Below are positions 43,220 through 55,000 of a stretch of DNA of 64,000 nucleotides, in pieces; within the stretch, counting starts at the first letter, position 1; every line of letters begins with the position of its first letter. The notes beneath the pieces were generated by a model that was not told where the DNA came from, searched no databases, and was given only the letters and a program-made list of their open reading frames with translations. This DNA is from a virus. Location of the stretch: positions 124,001 through 188,000 of IMG/VR virus record IMGVR_UViG_3300009184_000029, one strand, 5' to 3'. Both the position numbers and the translations under genes were made by a program.

Positions 43220-44167
43220 ATGGAAAAAATATTAAAAGAGAACCCAAACAGATTTGTGATTTTCCCAATACAATACAATGATATATGGGAATACTATAAA
43301 ATGCACCAAGCCGCGTTTTGGACTGCGGAAGAAGTTGATTTAAGTGGTGACATTAGAGATTGGGAAAATCTTTCAGAAAATGAACAATATTTTGTTAAAA
43401 ATGTTCTATCGTTTTTTGCGGCGTCTGACGGTATTGTTAATGAGAATTTAGCTGAAAACTTTTACAGAGAGGTACAATACCCTGAGGCTAAATTTTTCTA
43501 TGGGATTCAACTTGCAATGGAGAACATTCACTCATTAATGTATTCTTTATTGATTGACACTTACATCTCAAATGAAGATGAGAAGAATAAATGTTTCACA
43601 GCTTTGGATAACCTACCTGCAGTTCAAAAGAAAGCCAAATGGGCTTTGGATTGGATTGAAAATGCATCCTTCCAAGAAAGATTGGTGGCATTTGCGGCAG
43701 TTGAGGGTATCTTTTTCTCAGGTTCATTTTGTTCAATATTTTGGTTAAAATCTCGTGGAATTATGCAAGGTTTGTGTAATGCGAACTCTTTGATTTTTAA
43801 AGATGAAAATTTACATTGTGATTTTGCAATTCATTTATTGAATAATCACGTAGAAAACAAACCGAGTGAAAAGAGAATTAAAGAAATTCTTTTATCAGCT
43901 TTGGAGATTGAAAAAGAATTTATCACAGAATCACTTCCGGTTTCATTAATTGGTATGAACCAAAATTTAATGAAACAATATTTGGAGTTTGTGGTTGATG
44001 GACTACTTGTTAAATTTGGTTGTAAGAAACAATTTAATGTTGAACAACCATTTAAATTTATGGAACAAATTGCCGTTGAAACTAAAGGTAATTTCTTCGA
44101 ATCTAGAACAGTTGAATACCAAAAAGCAAAATTAAATGAGACCCTCTCATTTACAGATGACTTTTAA
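43220..44167 (+). CDS. nrdB: Ribonucleotide reductase class Ia small subunit NrdB, 315 aa
   Basis: Generates the tyrosyl radical for deoxynucleotide synthesis. All metal ligands of class I R2 are found: D70 (A-A-S-D-G), E101 and H104 (A-M-E-N-I-H), radical Tyr Y108 (S-L-M-Y), E162 (V-E-G-I-F-F), E196 and H199 (D-E-N-L-H). The C-terminal S-F-T-D-D-F resembles the R2 tail that docks to NrdA. Reads as an iron-tyrosyl enzyme needing O2. It precedes nrdA by 19 bases in the same operon. The nearest known types are eukaryote-like/Bacteroidota R2 proteins, judging from the spacing of motifs; this is not proven here. Confidence 0.95.
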   Translation: MEKILKENPNRFVIFPIQYNDIWEYYKMHQAAFWTAEEVDLSGDIRDWENLSENEQYFVKNVLSFFAASDGIVNENLAENFYREVQYPEAKFFYGIQLAMENIHSLMYSLLIDTYISNEDEKNKCFTALDNLPAVQKKAKWALDWIENASFQERLVAFAAVEGIFFSGSFCSIFWLKSRGIMQGLCNANSLIFKDENLHCDFAIHLLNNHVENKPSEKRIKEILLSALEIEKEFITESLPVSLIGMNQNLMKQYLEFVVDGLLVKFGCKKQFNVEQPFKFMEQIAVETKGNFFESRTVEYQKAKLNETLSFTDDF

Positions 44168-44186
44168 TTTACTATCTTTTTAAACT

Positions 44187-46619
44187 ATGATGTCACTAAG
44201 AATTAAAAAACGTAGTGGGGACGATGCGTCGTTTAACCCACAAAAAATTTATAACAGAATTAAACGAGCCGCTAAAGGATTAACGGTTAACTCTGACGAA
44301 ATATTCATTAAGGTAATAACCTCAGTTCCGACTGAGGGTATTATCACAACCAAAGATTTGGATAAGTTGATTTATGAAATTGCTGCGGCATTTACGGGTA
44401 GTCATCATGACTACTCTCGTTTAGCGTCATCAGTGGCAATTTCTTCATACCATAAAGAAACTGACCCAAGTTTCTCAAACGTTATGCATACTTTACATGT
44501 TGATGGTGTTGTAAGTAACGAGTTAATGGGAATTGTTGAATCTTACGGACCTGATAAGATTGATGAAGTAATTAATCACGATAATGATTATAACTTTGAC
44601 TATTTTGCTTGGAGGTCACTTTCTGAAATGTACTTGTTGAAACTACCTGACGGTAAAGTTGTTGAACGTCCACAACATATGTATATGAGAGTTGCTCTTT
44701 GGGTAACAAATACATTCGAGGAAGCGGTTGAGTATTACCAATCTTTATCAACACAAAGAATATCTCCCGCAACACCAATCATGATTAACGCCGGTACCAA
44801 AGTTCCACAACTTGCTTCTTGTGTTCTTCATTACAATGATTCAGATTCTCGTGATGGATTACTGAACACTATGAGAGATATCTCAACGTACTCATCGGAT
44901 GCTGCGGGTATCGGACTATCAATGTCTAACATTCGTAGTAAGGAGAGTCGTATTTCATCTTCAGGTGGATATGCAGGTGGACTTTTGAAGTATTTAAAGA
45001 TTGTAAACGAGTCACTTCGTTTCTTTAACCAACAAGGACGTAGACCAGGTTCTGCGGCAATTTACTTAGAACCTTGGCATAAAGATATCTTTGACCTATT
45101 GGAAATTAAAAAGAACACAGGTGCTGAAGAATTAAGAGCTCGTGATTTGTTTACCGCACTTTGGATTCCTGACAACTTTATGAACGCAGTTAAGAACAAC
45201 GATGATTGGTATTTGTTCTGTCCTAACGATATTATTAAAGCGGGTATCAAACCATTACAAGAAAGTTATGGTGATGAGTACGAATCTAATTACAACAAAG
45301 CCGTTGAGTTAGGTCTTGGTAAGAAAGTTAAAGCCCAAGAAATTTGGAATAAGATTATTGAATCACAAGTTGAAACAGGTGTTCCATATCTATGTTCTAA
45401 AGATAGTGCTAACAGAAAGACAAACCATCAGAACATTGGGGTAATCAAACAATCAAACCTTTGTAATGAGATTTACCAATATACTGACGAGAATACAACG
45501 GCAATCTGTACTCTTTCATCTATGGTGTTAAAGAACTATGTAAAAGATGGTGAGTTTGATTTTCAGGGATTGTATGAAGAAACTCGTAAAGTTGTAAGAG
45601 CGTTAAATAAAGTCGTTAACGTCAACAATTACTCAACTGAAAAAGGACTTAAAGGTGGATTGGAACAAAGAGCAATTGCTATTGGAACACAAGGACTTGC
45701 TGACGTATTTTATTTGATGGATTACATCTTCACATCTGAAGAAGCTCGTAAATTAAATAAAGAGATTTTTGAAACAATCTATTTCGCAGCAATCACTGAA
45801 AGTAACAGATTGTGTATGGATGGTATATATGAACCATATGCTCACTTTGAAGGGTCACCGATGTCACAAGGAGTTTTCCAATTTGATATGTGGGGATTGA
45901 AAGAAGATGAGTTATCTAAAAGATGGCCTTGGGGGATTCTTAAACAGAATGTTAGTAAATATGGAGTTTGTAACTCATTATTCACGGCTCAAATGCCTGT
46001 AGCATCTTCAGCTAAGATTACAGGTTCATATGAAATGACAGAACCCGCTCACTCGGCAATCTTTAACAGACGTGTGGTTGGTGGAGAGATTATGATTGTT
46101 AACAAGTATTTGATTAGTGACTTTGAAAAGATTGGAATTTGGTCTGAGGACTTAAAGAATGAAATCATCATGAACGAAGGTTCAATTCAAAACATTAACT
46201 TCAATAACTATCTTGACCAAGAAGATAAGAGATATAATTTCAAAGTTAAAAGAACTGAACATTTAATTAATAAGTACAAAACAATTTGGGAGATTTCACA
46301 AAGAGAATTGATTGAAATGGCGGCTGATAGAGCACCATTTATTGACCAATCACAGTCAATGAATATCTATATGTCAAACCCAACATTGTCAAAAATTTCA
46401 TCATCACATTTCTATGGATGGGAAAAAGGATTGAAAACACTTTGTTATTACGTTAGAACAAGAGCAATCTCAACTGGGGCTAAACACTTGGCAATGGACG
46501 TATCAAAAATTAATAAACCAAAACCAACTCCTGAACCACCAAAGGTTGACTACAGTTATATGAATTTACCTCCAAAACCTGAGAATAGTGATTTTGATTG
46601 TTTTGGATGTTCATCCTAA
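44187..46619 (+). CDS. nrdA: Ribonucleotide reductase class Ia large subunit NrdA, 810 aa
   Basis: Reduces NDPs to dNDPs. An N-terminal ATP-cone (about 1-90: L-R-I-K-K-R-S-G-D...F-N-P-Q-K-I) provides allosteric activity control. Active-site residues are present: C212 (Q-L-A-S-C-V-L), N424-L-C426-x-E428 (thiyl Cys and catalytic Asn/Glu), C441 (A-I-C-T-L-S-S), the radical-relay Tyr pair (L-C-Y-Y-V-R-T) and C-terminal C805-x-x-C808 for thioredoxin/glutaredoxin. The ORF is uninterrupted: no intein or intron, both common in phage nrdA genes. A strong terminator at 46636 ends the operon. Arg codons are largely CGT/CGA in the first half, unlike the tail genes. Confidence 0.96.
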   Translation: MMSLRIKKRSGDDASFNPQKIYNRIKRAAKGLTVNSDEIFIKVITSVPTEGIITTKDLDKLIYEIAAAFTGSHHDYSRLASSVAISSYHKETDPSFSNVMHTLHVDGVVSNELMGIVESYGPDKIDEVINHDNDYNFDYFAWRSLSEMYLLKLPDGKVVERPQHMYMRVALWVTNTFEEAVEYYQSLSTQRISPATPIMINAGTKVPQLASCVLHYNDSDSRDGLLNTMRDISTYSSDAAGIGLSMSNIRSKESRISSSGGYAGGLLKYLKIVNESLRFFNQQGRRPGSAAIYLEPWHKDIFDLLEIKKNTGAEELRARDLFTALWIPDNFMNAVKNNDDWYLFCPNDIIKAGIKPLQESYGDEYESNYNKAVELGLGKKVKAQEIWNKIIESQVETGVPYLCSKDSANRKTNHQNIGVIKQSNLCNEIYQYTDENTTAICTLSSMVLKNYVKDGEFDFQGLYEETRKVVRALNKVVNVNNYSTEKGLKGGLEQRAIAIGTQGLADVFYLMDYIFTSEEARKLNKEIFETIYFAAITESNRLCMDGIYEPYAHFEGSPMSQGVFQFDMWGLKEDELSKRWPWGILKQNVSKYGVCNSLFTAQMPVASSAKITGSYEMTEPAHSAIFNRRVVGGEIMIVNKYLISDFEKIGIWSEDLKNEIIMNEGSIQNINFNNYLDQEDKRYNFKVKRTEHLINKYKTIWEISQRELIEMAADRAPFIDQSQSMNIYMSNPTLSKISSSHFYGWEKGLKTLCYYVRTRAISTGAKHLAMDVSKINKPKPTPEPPKVDYSYMNLPPKPENSDFDCFGCSS

Positions 46620-46635
46620 AAAAATCCGATGTGTT

Positions 46636-46660
46636 ATCCCGAGCTAGGTCGGGATTTTTT
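46636..46660 (+). terminator. Rho-independent terminator after nrdA
   Basis: ATCCCGA (46636-46642) and TCGGGAT (46649-46655) form a 7-bp stem with a 6-base loop (GCTAGG), followed by TTTTTATTTTC. It separates the replication module from the late wedge genes. Confidence 0.88.
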
Positions 46661-46697
46661 ATTTTCATTATGATTTACTGAAAATTTTACAACATTA

Positions 46698-46704
46698 TAT
46701 TTAT
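46698..46704 (+). promoter_or_regulatory. Late-type TATTTAT box before gp25
   Basis: TATTTAT ends 5 bases before the ATG at 46710, right after the nrdA terminator. It therefore marks the start of the long wedge operon. Confidence 0.55.
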
Positions 46705-46709
46705 TTGAT

Positions 46710-47168
46710 ATGGCAGATGGAAGAACATACGGTATAAATTTTCCTTTTAAAGATTCTTTAAATGGTAAATATTTGGATTTGTCCGATACTGCTGATGAAG
46801 AAATCAGAAGTAATTTAATCCACTTATTATTATCTAGAAAAGGAAGTAGGTATTTTTTACCTGATTTTGGGACTCGATTATATGAATATATTTTTGAACC
46901 ACTTGATGGACCAACATTTACCGATATTGAAGCGGAAATCAGAGATGCTGTTGAGAAGTATATTCCAAATCTAACAATAAATGGAATTAATATAACTTCA
47001 ACTGAAAGTGAAGAGGGGAGTGATGTTGTGACTACAAATCAAGACATTTTAAGAACTGTTGATGCTGGCTCACAATCAATACCTGATTATACTGCGAAAA
47101 TAAGAGTTGACTACACAATAACAAATGATGCATTTAAGAGCAAAGATTTTGTAATAATTAACCTATAA
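46710..47168 (+). CDS. 25: Baseplate wedge protein gp25-like, 152 aa
   Basis: Sheath initiator of contractile tails, conserved from T4 to type VI secretion (TssE). The family core is present: L-L-L-S-R-K-G-S-R-Y-F-L-P-D-F-G-T-R-L-Y-E-Y-I-F near residues 41-65 includes the F-G-x-x-L segment; the following D-I-E-A-E-I-R-D-A-V-E-K-Y-I-P helix is typical. T4 gp25 has 132 aa. It is four bases upstream of gp6, and the gp25-gp6 pairing is conserved in contractile systems. Confidence 0.92.
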   Translation: MADGRTYGINFPFKDSLNGKYLDLSDTADEEIRSNLIHLLLSRKGSRYFLPDFGTRLYEYIFEPLDGPTFTDIEAEIRDAVEKYIPNLTINGINITSTESEEGSDVVTTNQDILRTVDAGSQSIPDYTAKIRVDYTITNDAFKSKDFVIINL

Positions 47169-47172
47169 AAAT

Positions 47173-49011
47173 ATGGCTGAAAAAAAAATATCGTATACTA
47201 CAAGGGATTTCCAATCTATAAGACAAGAATTAGTAACCTTTGTTCAAACTTATTATCCTGATTTAATCCAAAATGTAAATGACGCTTCAGTTTTTTCAGT
47301 TTTATTGGACTTAAATGCTGCGGTTACCGACAATCTTCAGTTCCATATTGATAGAAGTATTCAAGAAACGGTATTACAATATGCTCAACAAAAAAGTTCA
47401 ATATATAATATTGCGAGAACTTATGGTTTAAAAATACCTGGATTAAGACCATCAGTTGCGGTTGTCGATTTTTCTATTACTGTTCCCGCTTTAGGTGATG
47501 CTGAGGATTTAAGATATTGTGGAGTTTTAAGAGCGGGAAGTCAAGTTATCGGGGCAGGTCAAATTTTCGAAACAGTTAACGATGTTGATTTTACCTCACC
47601 GTTAAATGCTGAAGGATATCCAAACAGAGTTAAAATTCCAAATTTTGATGCTAATAATAATTTAATTAATTATACTATTGTTAAAAGGGAAACTGTTGTT
47701 AATGGTATTACAAAAGTATTCAAAAGAACAATAACAGGTAGTGATGCTAAACCATTTTTAGAGTTATTTTTACCTGAAAAAAATGTTTTAGGTGTTACAA
47801 GTGTATTACTTAAAGATGGGGTTAGTTATTCTAATGTACCTACATCTCAAGAATTTTTAGGTACTACTGATAGATGGTATGAAGTATATGCTTTAGCGGA
47901 GGACAGAGTTTTTGTACCCGACACTTCAAAACCCGCTGACCAACCAGGACTTAAAGTTGGTAAATATATCCAAACTAATACAAGGTTTATAACTGAATAT
48001 ACACCTGAAAGTTTTCTTAAATTAACTTTCGGTGGAGGAAACACTTCTGCTGATGAACAATTAAGAGACTTTGCGAGAAATGGTATAAACTTAGATTTAT
48101 CAAAATATCAGAATAATTTCTCATTAGGTTCAACGTTAAAACCAAATTCAACTTTGTTTATTCAATATAGAATTGGTGGAGGATTGGCGACTAATTTAGG
48201 TGTTAATGTTATAAACCAAATTGGAACTATATCTTTCTTTGTAAACGGACCGTCACAGAGTGTTAATCAAAACGTTCAACAGTCATTACAATGTAACAAT
48301 GTTACGGCTGCGATTGGTGGGGCAGATAGACCAAGTTTAGAAGAGGTTAGAAATTATGTAGGATTTAATTTCTCGGCTCAAAAAAGAGCGGTAACCATAA
48401 ATGACTATCAATCAATACTTAGAACAATGCCGTCACAATATGGGGCACCGGCAAAGGTTGCAGTTTTTGAACAAGATAATAAAATTGTGGTAAAACTTTT
48501 ATCATACGATACTAATGGTGCTTTAACAAATATTGTATCAAATACATTAATATCAAATATTGCGAATTATCTATCAAACTATAGAATGATTAATGATTAT
48601 ATCTCAGTACAAACTGCTGATGTCATTGACTTATCATTGGACATTTCAGTTGTTCTTAATTCTACACAAAGTCAGGGAGCGGTTGTTAGTAGTATAATTA
48701 ACAAAGTTACCGCATTCTTTAGTCCTACACAAATAGAAATGGGAGAAACAATTTATATTTCAGAATTAAGAAGAATTTTACAATCTGAAAATGGTGTTCT
48801 TTCTGTTGCAGATATTTCAGTTTACAATAAAGTTGGAGGTCAGTACTCATCATCAGAAACATCAATGAGTTACTCTGATGCGACTACTAAAAAAATACAA
48901 CTTAATGAAGAAACTCTTTACGCAGAACCAACCCAAATATACCAAATTAGATTCCCTGCTAAAGACATTATCGTTAGAACAAAGAATTTAACTACAGTAA
49001 ACATTTCCTAA
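47173..49011 (+). CDS. 6: Baseplate wedge protein gp6-like, 612 aa
   Basis: Core wedge protein that forms the inner iris of the baseplate with gp25, gp7 and gp53. N-terminal pattern Y-T-T-R-D-F-Q-S-I-R-Q-E-L, S-V-F-S-V-L-L-D-L-N-A-A-V-T-D-N-L and Y-N-I-A-R-T-Y-G-L-K is the baseplate J/gp6 family. The C-terminal half has R-A-V-T-I-N-D-Y-Q-S-I-L-R-T-M-P, typical of the same family. Length is close to T4 gp6 (660 aa). It is in operon with gp25 and followed by a new TATTTAT box. Confidence 0.92.
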   Translation: MAEKKISYTTRDFQSIRQELVTFVQTYYPDLIQNVNDASVFSVLLDLNAAVTDNLQFHIDRSIQETVLQYAQQKSSIYNIARTYGLKIPGLRPSVAVVDFSITVPALGDAEDLRYCGVLRAGSQVIGAGQIFETVNDVDFTSPLNAEGYPNRVKIPNFDANNNLINYTIVKRETVVNGITKVFKRTITGSDAKPFLELFLPEKNVLGVTSVLLKDGVSYSNVPTSQEFLGTTDRWYEVYALAEDRVFVPDTSKPADQPGLKVGKYIQTNTRFITEYTPESFLKLTFGGGNTSADEQLRDFARNGINLDLSKYQNNFSLGSTLKPNSTLFIQYRIGGGLATNLGVNVINQIGTISFFVNGPSQSVNQNVQQSLQCNNVTAAIGGADRPSLEEVRNYVGFNFSAQKRAVTINDYQSILRTMPSQYGAPAKVAVFEQDNKIVVKLLSYDTNGALTNIVSNTLISNIANYLSNYRMINDYISVQTADVIDLSLDISVVLNSTQSQGAVVSSIINKVTAFFSPTQIEMGETIYISELRRILQSENGVLSVADISVYNKVGGQYSSSETSMSYSDATTKKIQLNEETLYAEPTQIYQIRFPAKDIIVRTKNLTTVNIS

Positions 49012-49042
49012 TCTGAATATTTTTATAAAATAGTAATAAAAC

Positions 49043-49049
49043 TATTTAT
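49043..49049 (+). promoter_or_regulatory. Late-type TATTTAT box before 2175-aa baseplate gene
   Basis: TATTTAT ends 6 bases before the ATG at 49056. The preceding 44-base gap is AT-rich and carries a second, related TATTTTT element (49018-49024). Confidence 0.5.
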
Positions 49050-49055
49050 AAAAAT

Positions 49056-52000
49056 ATGGGTAAAAACTTTAGAATTAGGACAAAGGTTGGAGTAGATACG
49101 AGAGTTGAAGCCAAGTTAGAACAAGATTTTGATTTTTTAGAAATTCTTTCTTTAAAATTAACTCAGCAACAAGTTTACAATAGACCAACCTCAAACTATG
49201 GAGTTTTATGTGGTAGAGTTTACGCTAATAATGGTTTTGGTGTTCCTAACGCAAAAGTATCAGTTTTTATTCCTCTAACTGATGAGGATTCTAACAACCC
49301 TGTAATATCAAGAATATATCCTTATAGAAATTTAAATACTCAAAATGAAGATGGGTATCGGTATAATTTATTACCATATGTTGCATCATATACAGGACAC
49401 GTACCAACAGGAACATTTCCTGATAGAGAAGACATTTTAAAAGATAAATCTCTAAGTTATACCTATGAAAAATATTATAAATTCACCGCCAAAACAAATG
49501 ATGCGGGTGATTTTATGATATTTGGAGCACCTGTTGGGAATCACACAATTGTGATGGATGTTGACGTTTCTGACATTGGTCAGTTTTCATTAACACCCCA
49601 AGATTTATTAAGAATAGGTAGAGCAACTGAAGCTCAACTTGATGGTGCTAAATTTAAAGAATCAACAGATTTAGATTCTCTACCTCAAATAATCGGAATT
49701 AAAAAGACAATAGATATTAATCCATTTTGGGGTGACCCTGATTTGGCGACAATCGCGGTAACAAGAGTTGACTTTAATCTTTTAGAGGAGGCAAATATTG
49801 AATTTAAACCTACATGTGTATTCATGGGTTCATTAATTTCAGGTATTGATACTAAGGCAATTTCTAAAACGTGTAAAGTTAAAGTTAGAGCAGGTGATTT
49901 ATGTGAATTAATTACAGGTCCTGGACAAATTTTAGCGATTAGACAAACAGTTAATTTTGATAAATTAGGAAGACCCATATTAGAACAGTATAAGGTAGAA
50001 AATGACGGACAGGTAATTGATGAAAACGGTACTTGGATGATTGACCTACCAATGAATATGGATTACGTGTATACTGATGAAGAAGGTAAACAACAAATAA
50101 GTTATGACCCAAGTATTGGAATACCAACAAAAGGTAGATATAGATTTAAAATTAAATGGAATCAATCTGACAAGTCAACAGAACAATTAAAAAGAGGGTA
50201 TTTCTTAATTCCCAACGTTAAAGAATATGGATGGGATAAAGATAATTTGGGATTAAATCCGGCGAAAGATTTAAACCCTCCCGCAACTGTACCCCCAACA
50301 ATTAGTGCTGCGACAATAAGTACACCATCGGTAACTGGACCTCCTGTTATATCTTACCAAATTGACCAACCATTGGTTGATTTTGCTAATACTTCTTTTG
50401 GTAAATTTACAAGGTCATATTCATTTAGTTTAAGTTGGTTTGATTATGTAAATCCTCAGTCAGCAATTAATTGTGACGACACATTCTATGAGTTCCAATA
50501 TAATAAAGTTTATACTGTATCTCAGTTAATTGACAAATATAGAAGTGGAAAATTACCTGCAAGATTTTTAGGATTTAAAAATTGTTTAGATGATAAATGC
50601 GCCGGAAATACTGAAAAATTTCCAGTTAATGACGGACACTATAACATAACATTTTTATACGTATTACTTACCGCATTAATAACTTTAGCAAAACCAATTG
50701 TTTTAATTATTGTTTTAATATTTGCGATTTTAGCTTGGATTTACAGATTAATTTCTGAGTTTATTTGCGATAAAATAGTTCCGTTACTTAGAAATTTAGG
50801 AAGAACAAGAACTGTTGCCGGTTTTGATTTTGTTATTTGTCCTACGTGTAATGGTACTGCAGATGATTTAGAGAATAAATGGTGTGATAGACCAAACCCA
50901 TTTACAGATAAAAGATTTCCTTTGTTATTACAAGATGATGGTGATTGTTCATTTTGTGACTGTAAAGATAGTGGAGAATCTTTGGCGGGAAATGTATATG
51001 GAGCGGTTAACTCTAGTTGTTTGGCAGACCTTTCATCAACATCTAAATGGTTATATGATGTTAGTATAAGTACAGAATTACAGTCACCACCTCAAATAAA
51101 TTTATTGGCGGGATTTACGTCTCCATTTTTTAATTTCGCAACAAGAATGCCAACCACATGTGTATATCCTCAAACATATTCGTATGGTTCATTAGCATTT
51201 GATTATGGGTCTGTGTTTTTAACTGAGCAAGGTGTTGGACCCGCAGTCTTTTCACCGTCATTAACAATTTCTGAAAGATTAAATTTATTTAATACTAAGG
51301 CTAAGTATTTCAATAATGGTGGATTAGATATAGATACATTTACATTACCGGCAAGTCATGGTTCAAGTTTAATTAGTACTGAATTAAGCCAAATGAATGT
51401 TAACAAAGGAGGATGGAATAGAATTAAACTTACAATTTCTTCCGAAGATGCGATTCAAGACCAAACAGATTGGCTAGCAGCTCAAAAACTACCATTACCT
51501 GGAGGGGCATACCCAAGTGACGGTTCTTATCACTTGGATAATGTAATGATTTTACTTGTTGATGAGAACTGTAAATTGGGTACTACAAGAGCTGGTACTT
51601 TAGTTACTTTTAATAATCCTACGTTATCATCCGACGTTAATTTAACAGGATTTACAACAACTTCCCAAGGACAAGGAGGTCAAACAATATTTACTCCAAC
51701 GTTTAATCCATATGGTGGAAGACAAATAACGGGAACTCCAATACATAAATCAGCTCAAACTTCAACAACTGCGGGTAAAAATTTGGATGTTTGGTATGCT
51801 GACCCAAGTGATGCTAATGTTGAGCCAGTAATTTTTAATCCTAATCTAATTGTAAAATGGAACCTTATAACTGACCCGTATGTACAAAGTTTAAAAAATA
51901 TTATAGATGCTAACCAAACAATTTATGGTGGGCCATTTAATATTAACAATATAAGGGGTGATGCTCCAGGGTCCACATATACAGATGAACTTACATTCCC

Positions 52001-55000
52001 ATATGTAGGTAATAAAGCTTCATACACTATAAATTATGATGTTGATTTAATACCTCCGTATTACAAATATCCTGCAGATATTGAGTATTTCCAAGTAATT
52101 GAGAATTATAGTATTGATTCGTTAGTTAATAAATGGGCTCCTGATAGTCCGTCTAATGCACTTTCTTTAAAAAGGAGATATTTGTATAATCAAATGCAAG
52201 TTATTAGATGGAGAAAATTTAAATATTTTTTAAGTAGCGTAAACAATACTGCTCCAGGAACAACAAGTCCTAATTTAGTTAACACACCTATTGGTACTAA
52301 TAATACTTCTTTATATTTACAACCTATTGTATATACAAATCAATTAAAACCACATGAGTTATTTCAAAATTTTGGTAAATTAAGGGTGGTAATTTTACAA
52401 AGAGGTGTTGACCCGTATTCACCAAAGTTTAAAATGAAAATAGATTTATCTAGACTTTTAGGTTTTACGGATTTTAAAACTGGATTTTCAGTTGATTCGG
52501 ATGGTAGAGTGATTCAAAATTATTATAGGTTAAATCAACCAATACAAGGTTCAAGCAGAAGTCAAAGTCATTATTACTATCTTGGTAAAAAAACGTATGA
52601 CTTTCAAGGATATATGCAAATAGATGATGATTCATTTCCATTAACGGAGTATGGTAGATTATTTTTTAAATCAAAATTTTTTAAACCTAGTCCAACTCAA
52701 TTTACATCATTTAGTTCTAACATATTACAAAAATACTCTGCTTTAGGTGATAGAAAAATTAATTACCCAAGTTCGTCTCAGAGACCATTTAAAAATTTTA
52801 CATCTTATTTTAAATGGTTTACATTTTGTGCTAATGCATCTTTTAGTAATAATCTGTATTACGGAACTTCGGGGACTAATACTATACCTGCTAGTACGAC
52901 TCCTTTATTTGCAAATGGGGGACAATCACCAATAACAACAACAACAAATCCCATATCATCCCAATACACCCAAACTTTGGGTTCTACTCCAAGATTATTA
53001 CTATACAGATGTAATAATGACCCATCTATATCTACAACTAATATTGCTCCTGGTATAAATCCAAATTATCTTAATTTTACTCAAGGACCAGTTCCTGACG
53101 GGAACAATACCTATAATCAATTTTATTTTACACCTATACCTGCAAATTCTGCAAACGCTTCTGCTAATGGAGATGTTCTTGTTTTAAGTAATAATTCGTC
53201 TTTAGCACAAGATGGAATCACTTCAAGTTATAGTATACAAACAACATTACAAAATAGAGTTATTTATGATGGTATTGGTGTAAAAGCGCATTATAATAAT
53301 TTGTTTACACAAAGGTGGAAAAAGACATCTTCAACTAACAGTAATTCTTTTTGGTCTGCGTTTATTGGGGTTAATAAATACGTAAATAATCAAGCTTGGG
53401 GACCTGGATGGACAGTTAATAACGGTAGTAGTGATAGTCAAGTTATTAATACTTTAGAAGAATATCCGGGGTATACAGGGTATTTCCCATATGAAGATAT
53501 TGGAGGAGGTTCGTATATGTGGGCAGAATTAAATTTTGACACTAATAGTGGACAAGCATTAAGTGACCCTGATTTAGGATATAAGTATTTAACTCAACTT
53601 TATTATGTGCCAAGATATGATACTGGATTAACAGTCACTTACGAGAAATTAACAGGAGCAATAATACCAACAACCAACGCAGCACTTAATGGTTCAACGG
53701 CATCTAATGATTGGCCGAATCAATCAGAGGGTGACATATTTAATATCTTTAGAAGTGATAGATTACCTACATCTGATAATACAGATACTGAGGGTAAAAA
53801 TTCATTTGTTTTGTATCAGAATAATTTGTTTGCGGTTTACATCATCGACACAACCCAAACAGGTGTTACTGTTAGTTTCTCACAATCTGCTCAGAATAAT
53901 TCAGGATTGGCTCTTGAAAATGAACCAGTGAGTGCTGACGGAGTTGGAGAATTCCCATTACAAAATGTTTTGAATACCATTAGTGACTGTACATTATCCA
54001 AAAACTTGGGATGTTATTCAGTAAATACAAATGGAGATGTTACAGTCAGTAGTTTACCCGGATGTTCACAAGTACCAAAAGATTCGCAAAATGACTCAGT
54101 CAAAGTTAGTTTTTTTGAAAATGGATGTTATATCTTGGTAAGAACTGATTTTAATTTTATATATTCGTTTCAGTCTGACGCTAAGATAGTGCAAGAATTA
54201 TTTTTAAGGATTAAATACAATCTTGCAATTTGTTTAAATGTTATCTCACATAATTTTAATAATGAGTGGATTAATGGTACACTATTAGCATTTCCATTTA
54301 AACAAGTTACAATTTTTGGTGGTAATAATCAGGTATCGCAAAAAAATTTCTGTAAAGAAACTATGATGTTTAATTATCAGAGTAATAATTTCTATTATAG
54401 AAGTAGTCCATATGCTTTAGGTAGTGACAGGTATACTCTTAACACTGACGGAACAGTTTCAAATACAAGTGAAGCTGGAACTAATGCAGGTCAATTTGTC
54501 GGACAGAGAAAAAATTATAGAAATACGGGTAATATATTTGGAGCGACTAATGCGTCATTAGGTAATAATAGACAACTTTTATTCCCAACTACTATATTAG
54601 ACATGGGTCCTGTTAATCCTAATATACAAGAGTATGTTTATTCTGATGATTATGATGGGTACATGTTAAATAATCTGAACTCAACAACCTTTCAAAGTAC
54701 TAGTGATATTATAAACTTTTTCACTTTAACCCGATTATTGAGACAAGGACTATCATTAAATAGATTTACAAATCAAGACGGGGCATTTGTTCCTGATGTT
54801 GTAATTGATTCTTTATTTGATGCTAGAGGGTCTGAAAAGGCGGTTGACGGAGATTTTGCACAATCTATTGCAATAAACTCACAATTAGGTATTATTAATT
54901 TTACCCCTGAAAATTATACATCGGACACTGTTAAAGTATTCACAAGAAGTACTGGAACAGGTAACGATACAATATACTCTCCTACTTTTGGAATTTTCTT

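Noticed and set aside
44187-46619. Intron or intein in nrdA
   Set aside because: All conserved motifs are in a single continuous frame of normal length.
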